A DNA stretch of 42,444 nucleotides from Okeania sp. SIO2C9 (GTDB taxonomy: Bacteria > Cyanobacteriota > Cyanobacteriia > Cyanobacteriales > Microcoleaceae). Made by a program: the position numbers and the translations under genes. Shown here piece after piece: positions 1 to 6,775 of this stretch. The notes beneath the pieces were generated by a model. That model made no database searches, was not told the DNA's origin, and saw nothing but the letters and a program-made list of their open reading frames with translations. The stretch spans positions 312,651 through 355,094 of the forward strand of contig NZ_JAAHGO010000012.1 of assembly GCF_010672455.1 (NCBI RefSeq). Direction: 5' to 3'. How positions within the stretch are numbered: the first letter of the stretch is position 1; every line of letters begins with the position of its first letter.

Positions 1-315
1 ATAATTACTCTCCATGCAGATGTTGACTTTATTTACAGTAAGTTAAGTTTCTTTAATTAACTTAACTATGAATATACTGACATAAGCATTTTGTGAGACG
101 CAAGTAGTTATTAATAGTCAATCCACTTGGTAAAAACCATCATCGAAAAACACTAAATTATTTATCTCAAGAGAATTTGAAGATTTGTGTAAGAAATGTT
201 ATAAAAGTTTAATTAAATACCAAAACTTCACATAATCTTTAATAAAAGCACCCCAAACTTCACATAATCTTTATAAAAGCATATTTATGGACTATAAATT
301 TTTCTCAATATCCAT
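1..315. repeat. 315-bp perfect direct repeat, copy 1
   Basis: By eye this stretch is identical, base for base, to 2011-2325. The second copy is the region immediately upstream of the PEP-CTERM gene at 1386-2009. The first copy begins at the window edge, so the duplication may extend further left, possibly into a second copy of that gene. On the right the identity stops abruptly where a tnpB remnant begins. The segment is AT-rich, has no open frame, and contains a local near-tandem motif (CTTCACATAATCTTTA, twice around 225-282). Confidence 0.9.
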
Positions 316-430
316 TTGCACGCATTTCTTAAATTAATACTTGCGTTTAAATCGCGGTCAATAGATATGCCACACTCAGGAAATCAAAAGTTCTTAAATG
401 CAACAGCATATCCTGAATATGACCACAGTT
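316..430 (-). pseudogene. TnpB C-terminal remnant (IS200/IS605 type)
   Basis: Read on the minus strand, this fragment encodes NCGHIQDMLLHLRTF and then, in another frame, ECGISIDRDLNASINLRNAC. These are the two halves of the zinc finger and the DRDLNA motif that end TnpB proteins. The first zinc knuckle, the RuvC core and the N-terminus are missing, and a frameshift separates the halves, so it is a dead scrap. It directly abuts the end of the 315-bp repeat, which suggests the element or its decay set that boundary. Confidence 0.75.
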
Positions 431-532
431 ATACCAAATTCAAAAAAGATAGCTATCGTGTTTGATTTTGGCGATCGCTCTGAGCATACTCGTATTCTCC
501 CGGGAATTGTAGTCAATATTATTGTTTAATCA

Positions 533-613
533 TCAAATAAATTTGGGTAAAACTACTGAGCTTGCAAATCCTATCAAATAAATTTGGGTAAAACTACTGA
601 TATTGCAAATCAT
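533..613. repeat. Two-unit 41-bp tandem repeat
   Basis: Two nearly identical 41-bp units lie in direct tandem, each starting TCAAATAAATTTGGGTAAAA and ending near TTGCAAATC. They differ at a few bases (GAGCTT versus GATATT). They end about 50 bp before the start codon of the small Cys-rich peptide gene at 664, so they could be regulatory, or simply a local duplication. Confidence 0.8.
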
Positions 614-663
614 AAAGTTCTGTAGTATACTTGCTGAAATGTAAAACTCAAGGAAAATGGATA

Positions 664-819
664 ATGAACCAACCCTTAGAATCTAATGTTTCTCGCAGTG
701 AGATTACTGTTAATCGCCGTTCCCGAACAAACCTATTGAATTTAAACAGCTCTAATTCACTAGTTCAAGTGGTTTTAGATACTTGTTCTGATTGTGGGCA
801 AGACCCCTGCGAGTGCTAG
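664..819 (+). CDS. Small Cys-rich peptide, possible RiPP precursor
   Basis: A 51-residue open frame starting at ATG 664, chosen over the upstream start at 631 because an AAGGA sequence lies about 10 bp before it. The first 38 residues are polar and lack a signal peptide. The last 13 residues, DTCSDCGQDPCEC, contain four cysteines. A conserved-looking leader followed by a short Cys-rich core ending at the stop codon is the layout of a ribosomal peptide precursor, but no maturation enzyme or transporter lies nearby. A small zinc-binding protein is an alternative. The family is not recognised, and chance occurrence cannot be excluded. Confidence 0.5.
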   Translation: MNQPLESNVSRSEITVNRRSRTNLLNLNSSNSLVQVVLDTCSDCGQDPCEC

Positions 820-878
820 AGTCATGTGCTAAATACTACTTTTTTTTATCTGGGTACATCTATCTATAAAAAAATTTA

Positions 879-969
879 AGGACTTACCCACGCATACGAA
901 ATTATACACCACTTGTAGGGGTTAACGGCCGTTAACCCCTATTATGTTTGGTTGTTATGTGTAAGTCCT
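879..969. repeat. MITE-like element, AGGACTTAC family
   Basis: The 91-bp element starts AGGACTTAC and ends GTAAGTCCT, a 9-bp inverted repeat. Its centre holds a perfect 24-bp palindrome at 917-940 (AGGGGTTAACGG and its complement). Elements with the same ends occur at 9308-9436, 39325-39413 and 41558-41753. It has no coding capacity. The size and ends suit a non-autonomous element moved by a transposase encoded elsewhere. Confidence 0.75.
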
Positions 970-981
970 GTATAGTTTCCA

Positions 982-1096
982 GTGGAAAGTTATGGTGGTA
1001 AAGTTTGGATGGGTTGTCGCTACACAAAACATTTCCAAGAAGAGGGAAAGACTATTGTAGAAATGAGGCGTTTCGGGGCTGAAAAATTTACTGTTA
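982..1096 (+). pseudogene. Duplicated fragment of the FAD reductase gene
   Basis: These 115 bp align without gaps to 3075-3189 inside the intact reductase gene at 2739-4043, with about five mismatches. They encode the stretch ESYGGKVWMGCRYTKHF and following residues but have no start, cofactor motif or end. The fragment lies between the MITE ending at 969 and another dispersed repeat starting at 1097, so it was probably carried or left by rearrangement between repeats. Confidence 0.9.
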
Positions 1097-1232
1097 TAGC
1101 AATGAGCGCTGGTATATTTACAAATTGTAGGAAAGGGCAAATAGCTAAAAGTATTATATTACCGGCAATTTATTCCCCCAGATGAGCTGTTGCTTTCCGG
1201 AGCTGTTGCCTGCGCACAGCGCTATAGCACAG
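1097..1232. repeat. Dispersed repeat, copy 1
   Basis: This segment closely matches 25815-25946: both carry GCGCTGGTATATTTACAAAT, GGCAATTTATTCCCCC and GCACAGCGCTATAG in the same order. The ends show a weak inverted similarity built on TATAGC and GCTATA, as in the element at 11432-11536. It is non-coding and probably a degenerate mobile element. Confidence 0.75.
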
Positions 1233-1385
1233 GAGTTGTCAAGTTATCAAGGGATAGCTTTGATGCCACTGAATAAAGCTACAACATATCCTAAATAGAT
1301 TTCTCAGAAAAAAAATTGTAGGAACATTCTATGGCATATCCCTACAATGGTTGCTCGAAAAGACTGGTATAATTTCTGAAAAATT

Positions 1386-2009
1386 CTATTTGCGCTTTAA
1401 CATTGAACTAGCACCCATAGCACCAAATGCTAATAAACCTAAAATTGAAGCAGGTTCAGGAGTTGATTTTGGTGTAGGGTTGAAAGTAAAGTCATCAATA
1501 CCGATCGCTACTTGATTTACATCTTGAATCTCAAATCGCACAATACCTAGACCGGATATGGATAAAGTCTGTGCTGTTATGTCTGTAAAAGTGTCAGAAG
1601 CAACAAGGTTGTCAAAGTCATCGAAACCTAGAAGAGTTACAGTCTCAGTATCACCACTCGCATTATCTCCTGCAAAGACTGAAACAAAATCAACTGCTTC
1701 TGTGAAGAAACCGCTAATATCCCCGAATAAGGGTTCAGTACCTATAGCAACGTTTATTCCAGATTTAATAGGTGCAGCTGGATGTCCTTGAAAAATTTTT
1801 AGGTCTTGATCGAAAACAACACCTAAATCACTAAAAGTATCACCGGAGATAGTTTCAAAGTGGCTAAATCCCTCAAAATCAAGAGTTACTGCTTTAGCTG
1901 AGTTATTCCCTATGAAAATAGGAGCTAAAATAGCAAGAGAAGCTAAACTTTTTACGGTCGTAGACCGTAAAAAGTTGATTGCATTTTTTTTGTTTACTTG
2001 ACTAATCAT
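1386..2009 (-). CDS. PEP-CTERM sorting-domain protein
   Basis: A 207-residue protein for export and anchoring by the exosortase pathway. It starts with a signal peptide: basic residues, the hydrophobic stretch SLASLAILAPIFIG near residues 21-34, and a likely cleavage after AKA. A beta-rich, acidic body rich in Phe, Asp and Gly follows. The C-terminus has the PEP-CTERM signature: TPEPAS, a hydrophobic segment (ILGLLAFGAMG) and a terminal basic tail LKRK. The expected location is the cell surface or extracellular matrix. The domain between signals is not recognised beyond its general beta-rich character. No exosortase gene lies in the window. Its upstream 315 bp is duplicated at position 1. Confidence 0.9.
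   Translation of the reverse strand: MISQVNKKNAINFLRSTTVKSLASLAILAPIFIGNNSAKAVTLDFEGFSHFETISGDTFSDLGVVFDQDLKIFQGHPAAPIKSGINVAIGTEPLFGDISGFFTEAVDFVSVFAGDNASGDTETVTLLGFDDFDNLVASDTFTDITAQTLSISGLGIVRFEIQDVNQVAIGIDDFTFNPTPKSTPEPASILGLLAFGAMGASSMLKRK
1946..1976. repeat. Perfect 31-bp palindrome inside the signal-peptide coding region
   Basis: AACTTTTTACGGTC and its exact complement are separated by only GTA, giving a 14-bp perfect stem. It lies within codons of the N-terminal signal region of the PEP-CTERM gene. It could form a strong hairpin in the mRNA just after the start codon and reduce translation, or it may be a small palindromic repeat that inserted in frame. Confidence 0.85.
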
Positions 2010-2010
2010 G

Positions 2011-2325
2011 ATAATTACTCTCCATGCAGATGTTGACTTTATTTACAGTAAGTTAAGTTTCTTTAATTAACTTAACTATGAATATACTGACATAAGCATT
2101 TTGTGAGACGCAAGTAGTTATTAATAGTCAATCCACTTGGTAAAAACCATCATCGAAAAACACTAAATTATTTATCTCAAGAGAATTTGAAGATTTGTGT
2201 AAGAAATGTTATAAAAGTTTAATTAAATACCAAAACTTCACATAATCTTTAATAAAAGCACCCCAAACTTCACATAATCTTTATAAAAGCATATTTATGG
2301 ACTATAAATTTTTCTCAATATCCAT
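2011..2325. repeat. 315-bp perfect direct repeat, copy 2
   Basis: Identical to 1-315. It begins one base beyond the start codon of the PEP-CTERM gene on its upstream side, so it should contain that gene's promoter and leader. The identity ends at 2325, where the sequence becomes unrelated to that after copy 1. Confidence 0.9.
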
Positions 2326-2340
2326 AATTTATGTTTCAAT

Positions 2341-2530
2341 AATGGATAATGGATAATTAATAATTACCTATCCCTAAAAAGAAGAGGATTGAATAAAAGG
2401 AAAATTTTTTCTCTCTTGGTCGATTGGATATGACGAGGTCTCCTCGCCATCCCACCCTACGGGAAGCTGCGCTAACGACCGCTTGTTTCTCCTTTAAAGG
2501 AGAGGCTTTAAACCTTAATTATTCGGTAAA
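2341..2530. repeat. Dispersed repeat family A, copy 1
   Basis: The block contains, in order, an AATAATTACCT stretch, GAAGAGGATTGA, CTCTTGGTCGATTGGATATG, a purine-rich GAGG/CCTC hairpin, CGACCGC, a TCCTTTAAAGGAGAGGC palindrome and AATTATTCGGTAAA. Related copies lie at 26240-26410, 34855-35030 and 39420-39690. An open frame across it (2424-2606) is considered incidental. It also carries a small CCTACGGGAAGCTGCGCTAA element near 2457. Confidence 0.8.
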
Positions 2531-2738
2531 TTTTAAGAAGGGGACAGTTTTTGAGGATGGGCAAGTATCGTACCATTTCTCAAAAACTTTTCTATATTTT
2601 CTATAGTTGAAGTGTTGCCTAAGTATAGTATGACTTTTGGTAATCCCTTCCGGAGTACTGCGCAAAACCTGTCTGTCGCTTCGGACGAAAATACCTTGTA
2701 ATGTGTAAGTCCTACAAAATATTTTCTCAAATATTTCT

Positions 2739-4043
2739 ATGAGTAAATCAGAAATTATGAACAGTAAAAATGAATTTAATGTGGTAGTTATTGGAGCAGG
2801 TCCGGCAGGTTGTCAATGTGCTAGAAGTTTGGCAAAATTGGGACGCAAAGTTTTATTAGTTGAACAACACGAAACATTTAATAAAAATGACTTTTCCAGT
2901 GCGGCAACTCCTCAAGAAACTCTCGATAAATTTGACTTACCAGAAACAGTAGTCGGTAGTTATTGGCAGAAAATTAGTATTGTGACAACTAATGTTAATC
3001 ATACCTGGGCGTCACCAAAAATATTAGGATCAGTTTTAAATTTTGCCAAACTTAGAGAATTTTTGGCGGGAGAGGTGGAAAGTTATGGCGGTAAAGTTTG
3101 GATGGGTTGTCGCTACACAAAACATTTTCAAGAAGAGGGAAAGACTATTGTAGAAATGAAACGTTTCGGGGGTGAAAAATTTACTGTTAGTACAGAAGTT
3201 TTGGTTGATGCAACCGGACCAGCAAGGGCAGTAATGTATGATAAAAAAAGCAGGCAACCTCAATTTTTAACGGCTGCGGGAATTGAATATTTAATTGAAG
3301 TTGAAGGAAGAGAATATGAGAAATATGCTAAGGATTTGATTTTTTTCTTAGGTCATAAATGGATGCCGAAAGGTTATTCATGGATATTTCCTATGGAGGC
3401 AGAAAAGCACAGATTAAAAATAGGTGTGGCGCGGTTTAATCTAGAACATAAACAAATAGTTGAAACCAAATCTATGAGATGGTATCTAGAACTATTGATT
3501 CAAGATTATATGAAACTTGAGGAGTATGAATTAATTGATTCTCATGGTTCAACTGTTAGATATTCTGTGGGATTAAAGGATATTTATTATCAAGATAATA
3601 TTATTGCTATTGGTGATGCTGTATCTACTATTAATATGTTGGGTGGGGAAGGAATTAGACATGGTATGGATAATGCAGAAATAGCTAGTAAGTATATAGA
3701 AAAATATCTTGATAAACGTTTATCTAGTTTTCGTTCTTATCAAAAAGAAATGCAGAGACGATATGCTATAAAATGGAACATTTCTGAACAAATGGGGCGC
3801 AGAAGATATATGCAAGATAGTGATGAGTTGATTGATAAAGGAGTGAATTATTTAAAATCTTTGACAGTAGAGGATATGATGAATATTTTATTTGCATACA
3901 ATTTTCAAAAGTTGTATAAAGGATTGGGTAAGTACATACAACGCAAGGTAAAATTAGGATGGCAACAAATGCAAGCATTCAGCGGTCAGCTATCAGCTAT
4001 CAGCTATGAGTTATTAACTCATTATTTTGGCAAGAAGAATTAG
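2739..4043 (+). CDS. FAD-dependent oxidoreductase, geranylgeranyl reductase family
   Basis: A 434-residue flavoprotein. The N-terminal dinucleotide-binding motif VVIGAGPAGCQCAR (about residues 16-29) is followed by the acidic VEQHE at the end of the second strand. The second FAD motif, AIGDAVSTINMLGGEGIRHG, is present near residue 290. The family reduces isoprenoid double bonds or cyclises related lipids, but the substrate cannot be told from sequence. The start at 2739 is used because it is the first ATG; 2757 is possible, and neither has a clear ribosome-binding site. The tail AFSGQLSAISYEL is encoded by an intergenic-type repeat (GTCAGCTATCAGCTATCAGC), so the gene has probably read into a repeat at its 3' end. 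It stands alone between repeat-rich spacers. Confidence 0.85.
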   Translation: MSKSEIMNSKNEFNVVVIGAGPAGCQCARSLAKLGRKVLLVEQHETFNKNDFSSAATPQETLDKFDLPETVVGSYWQKISIVTTNVNHTWASPKILGSVLNFAKLREFLAGEVESYGGKVWMGCRYTKHFQEEGKTIVEMKRFGGEKFTVSTEVLVDATGPARAVMYDKKSRQPQFLTAAGIEYLIEVEGREYEKYAKDLIFFLGHKWMPKGYSWIFPMEAEKHRLKIGVARFNLEHKQIVETKSMRWYLELLIQDYMKLEEYELIDSHGSTVRYSVGLKDIYYQDNIIAIGDAVSTINMLGGEGIRHGMDNAEIASKYIEKYLDKRLSSFRSYQKEMQRRYAIKWNISEQMGRRRYMQDSDELIDKGVNYLKSLTVEDMMNILFAYNFQKLYKGLGKYIQRKVKLGWQQMQAFSGQLSAISYELLTHYFGKKN

Positions 4044-4802
4044 TCTCGAAGAAGGATAGACCTCTGTAGGGAAGTAGGGGATTAGAGGAGTAGGGGAGTA
4101 GGGGAGATTAAATATTGAAGTATAAACAGATATTATATAACCAGATTCTATGTGCAATTAACCGGATTTGATATTACGCAAATTAACTTTTAGGCATTGC
4201 ATAATTGCGGGATGATTTTGTCACCAGAGCACAAACCATAATCCCCCTGTCTCCCTTTCTCCCTGTCTCATATAGAATCCGGTTATACAGTATATGTTTA
4301 TAATTCTATCCACACTTTCGGATCCTTCAATCTCTCGACCTCCCCTTCTCCCCACACTCCCCACCCTCCCCACACTTCCCACCCCCAAACATAAGATAAG
4401 TATTCAACCGGATTTTATATCAGTGGAGCGCCAAAATCATCCTAGTATTCAGCAACGCCACTTTTAGGTGGTGGTGCATTGTAATGGTCGTGCATTGCAT
4501 TATTTTTGTTAGGAGGTACGGCAGTGGGAGCATCTTGCTCCCGTGCCAACCATTCTTTGTTACTTGTATAATTACTATGCAGGAATACCAACTCTTTAAG
4601 CACCATTTGTAGGGGGAAATAGTATTTTTTATCACTATATGTAGAGTCTCTGCTTAAGTCCTGTCAAAAAAAATCTATCGATCGCTGACCGCTGACTACT
4701 TCTTTAAAATGACTATGATTATTAGGTTGCGCTGTCGCTTAACCCAACCTACTATATTGATTATCTGAATTTGATATTATCTATGATATATGGGGAAAAA
4801 TT
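4044..4802. other. Repeat-rich intergenic region
   Basis: No convincing gene is present. The region holds an AGTAGGGG tandem tract near 4069-4106, CTCCC-type low-complexity tracts (4225-4270 and 4340-4385), and oppositely oriented CCGGAT/ATCCGG motifs near 4158, 4266 and 4409 that resemble the TATCATGTCCGG element ends seen at 6192-6629. A strong hairpin lies at 4520-4547 (GGGAGCA, loop TCT, TGCTCCC). A GGGG sequence at 4792-4795 is the likely ribosome-binding site of the next gene. Confidence 0.6.
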
Positions 4803-5843
4803 ATGATGTCTAAAAATACAGAAGTTAATCCTATTATCTGGCAAAATGACCGTGTTTTATTAATCGACCAAACTTGCCTACCAGGAGAATATAAAACTGT
4901 AGAAATTAATAACTCTACAGAGATGGCAAGAGCTATTAAAACAATGATAGTTCGTGGGGCACCAGCTATTGGTGTATCAGCAGCTTATGGAATGTATTTA
5001 GGGGCGAAAGAAATTTCTATAACTGATAGAAATGAGTTCTTAAAACACTTAGAAGAAGTGGCTGTAATGTTACGACAAACTCGCCCAACTGCTGTTAATT
5101 TATTTTGGGCAATTGAGCGAATGTTAAAAGTAGCAAATGAAACGAATAGCTCTGTAGAAGAAATTAAAACGACTTTATTAGAAACTGCTAAAAATATTCA
5201 AGCAGAAAATTTACAAACTTGTAAAAATATTGGCGATCGCGGAGTTAAAGTTTTACCGACTTCTCCAGGAAAATTAAACATTTTAACTCACTGTAATGCT
5301 GGTGCTTTGGCGGGTACTGCAGTCTTAAATGTTATTGGATCGGCATGGCGAGGGGGTAGACTAGGGAAAGTCTATGCGGATGAAACTCGTCCCCGTCTCC
5401 AAGGTGCAAAACTCACGACTTGGGAATGCGTGCAAGAAGGTATTCCTGTAACCTTAATAAGTGATAACATGGCTGCTCACTGTATGAAACAAGGTTTAAT
5501 TCATGCTGTAGTAGTTGGAGCTGATAGAATTGCTGCTAACGGAGATACTGCTAATAAAATTGGTACTTATAGTTTAGCGATCGTTGCTAAAGCACATAAT
5601 ATTCCTTTTTTTGTGGCAGCACCTCTATCAACAATAGATTTTAAAATATCTGATGGTAGTCAAATACCAATTGAAGAGAGAGATGCGGTGGAAATATATC
5701 AAATAGGAGAAACGCGCATTTGTCCAGAAGGGGTAGAATTTTATAATCCTGCATTTGATGTTACCCCTGCAGAATTAATTGCAGGAATTATGACAGAATA
5801 TGGTACAGTTGCGCCAGGAGATTTAAAACAGTTTCAGGAATAA
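4803..5843 (+). CDS. mtnA: S-methyl-5-thioribose-1-phosphate isomerase
   Basis: A 346-residue enzyme of the methionine salvage pathway, converting 5-methylthioribose 1-phosphate to 5-methylthioribulose 1-phosphate in the cytosol. Family landmarks are present in order: [13 protein letters not shown] near residues 51-63, THCNAGALA containing the catalytic cysteine (C164), [12 protein letters not shown] near 193, and [17 protein letters not shown] with the catalytic aspartate (D240). The length is normal. Two consecutive ATG codons open the frame; GGGG about 7 bp upstream supports this start. No other salvage genes are adjacent, so it is probably transcribed alone. Confidence 0.97.
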   Translation: MMSKNTEVNPIIWQNDRVLLIDQTCLPGEYKTVEINNSTEMARAIKTMIVRGAPAIGVSAAYGMYLGAKEISITDRNEFLKHLEEVAVMLRQTRPTAVNLFWAIERMLKVANETNSSVEEIKTTLLETAKNIQAENLQTCKNIGDRGVKVLPTSPGKLNILTHCNAGALAGTAVLNVIGSAWRGGRLGKVYADETRPRLQGAKLTTWECVQEGIPVTLISDNMAAHCMKQGLIHAVVVGADRIAANGDTANKIGTYSLAIVAKAHNIPFFVAAPLSTIDFKISDGSQIPIEERDAVEIYQIGETRICPEGVEFYNPAFDVTPAELIAGIMTEYGTVAPGDLKQFQE

Positions 5844-6191
5844 TCACCTGGGTGTGGGGAGTCAGTCCAGTAGTGGACTGTTTCATCTAAAATAGTGCAA
5901 TAGAATACCAGCCAAAAGTTACTATTGGACTGACAAGCGATCGCTCTTCAACAGACAACCAAAAACAGGCGATCGCTCTTCAATCAAGATAAAAAATAGG
6001 TGTTGGCGGAGCAAGTGCGACAGCTACATCACTATTGAATTGACGGTGACAACACAATGTAGTGGATTGTTTCACCTAAAATAGTGCATTAGCTTTTTTC
6101 GTCACCCCATCCCCCCATCACCCCATCACCCCATTTTCTATTGCAACATTTTAGTTGAAACAGTCCAGTAGGGTGTGTTAGCGGTAGCGTA

Positions 6192-6438
6192 ATATCATGT
6201 CTGGATAATTAGTGATCAAAAAACTTTCTCCTTTTCCTCCTCTTTATTCTTTCTTCTTTCTTCTTTCTTCCCTCCTGAATCCTGACTCCTGAGGACTCCG
6301 TCATTTATTTATACAGCGGTTTTCATTTGGGTAGACCACAGTAGGGACGTTCCATGGAACGTCCCTACAAGGTTTTGCTTGTGAAGATGTGGTTCATCAA
6401 TTTGAAAAGCGCTGTAAGTATTCAACCGGACATGATAT
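6192..6438. repeat. MITE-like element with TATCATGTCCGG ends, interrupted copy
   Basis: The left end reads ATATCATGTCTGG and the right end CCGGACATGATAT, an inverted repeat with one mismatch. The internal sequence (GATAATTAGTGAT, a CTTCTTT-rich tract, CCTGACTCCTGAGGACTCCG) matches the intact element at 6470-6629. The 105-bp element at 6312-6416 is inserted in its right part, which accounts for most of the size difference (247 versus 160 bp). Confidence 0.8.
6312..6416. repeat. 105-bp palindromic MITE, copy 1 (nested)
   Basis: The element starts TACAGCG and ends CGCTGTA. It contains a perfect 28-bp palindrome at 6341-6368 (GTAGGGACGTTCCA and its complement). A second copy in the opposite orientation and of the same 105-bp length lies at 28137-28241. 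It is nested inside the 6192-6438 element, so it arrived later. Confidence 0.85.
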
Positions 6439-6469
6439 AACGCACCACATCCTATATCTATTGTCAGTC

Positions 6470-6629
6470 ATATCATGTCCGGATAATTAGTGATAAAAAA
6501 AACTCTCTCCTTCAACTCCAGTTATTCTTCTTCCTTCTTCCTTCTTCTTTCTTCCCTCCTGACCCCTGACTCCTGACTCCTGAGGACTCCGTAGTTATTT
6601 ATTTATCACTGTTCAACCGGACATGATAT
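6470..6629. repeat. MITE-like element with TATCATGTCCGG ends, intact copy
   Basis: This 160-bp element has perfect 13-bp inverted ends, ATATCATGTCCGG and its complement. The interior contains a TTCTTCC heptamer tract and CCTGACTCCTGAGGACTCCG, shared with 6192-6438. A related element with diverged ends lies at 34226-34341. It is non-coding. Confidence 0.85.
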
Positions 6630-6775
6630 CAGTCCTATCTGTATTAGGATGAAGTAATTTTGCAATTACTCTATAATATTATGTGCGGATAATCTGCGAT
6701 AGAACTCCGTTCCGCTTACGCAAACCCAAAAACCTTATCCCTTTGAACCAATATTTCCTTCTGTCTTCGTTCCTT

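Larger units (their letters stand above)
5844..6775. other. Intergenic region packed with nested small elements
   Basis: No gene is supported. The spacer contains repeated phrases (TAGTGGACTGTTTCA..TAAAATAGTGCA at about 5872 and 6060), two HIP1 octamers, a CACCCCATC tandem tract near 6105-6133, two elements ended by TATCATGTCCGG-type inverted repeats (6192-6438 and 6470-6629) and a nested 105-bp element (6312-6416). TTCTTTC heptamer runs lie inside both larger elements. Confidence 0.75.

Noticed and set aside
2424-2606. 60-codon plus-strand frame MDMTRSPRHPTLREA
   Set aside because: It is created by the family-A repeat, and similar pieces appear in other copies with broken frames.
4420-4635. 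71-codon minus-strand frame as a gene
   Set aside because: Its composition is odd (runs of His, Met and Trp), it crosses the 4520-4547 hairpin, and it has no ribosome-binding site or recognisable domain.
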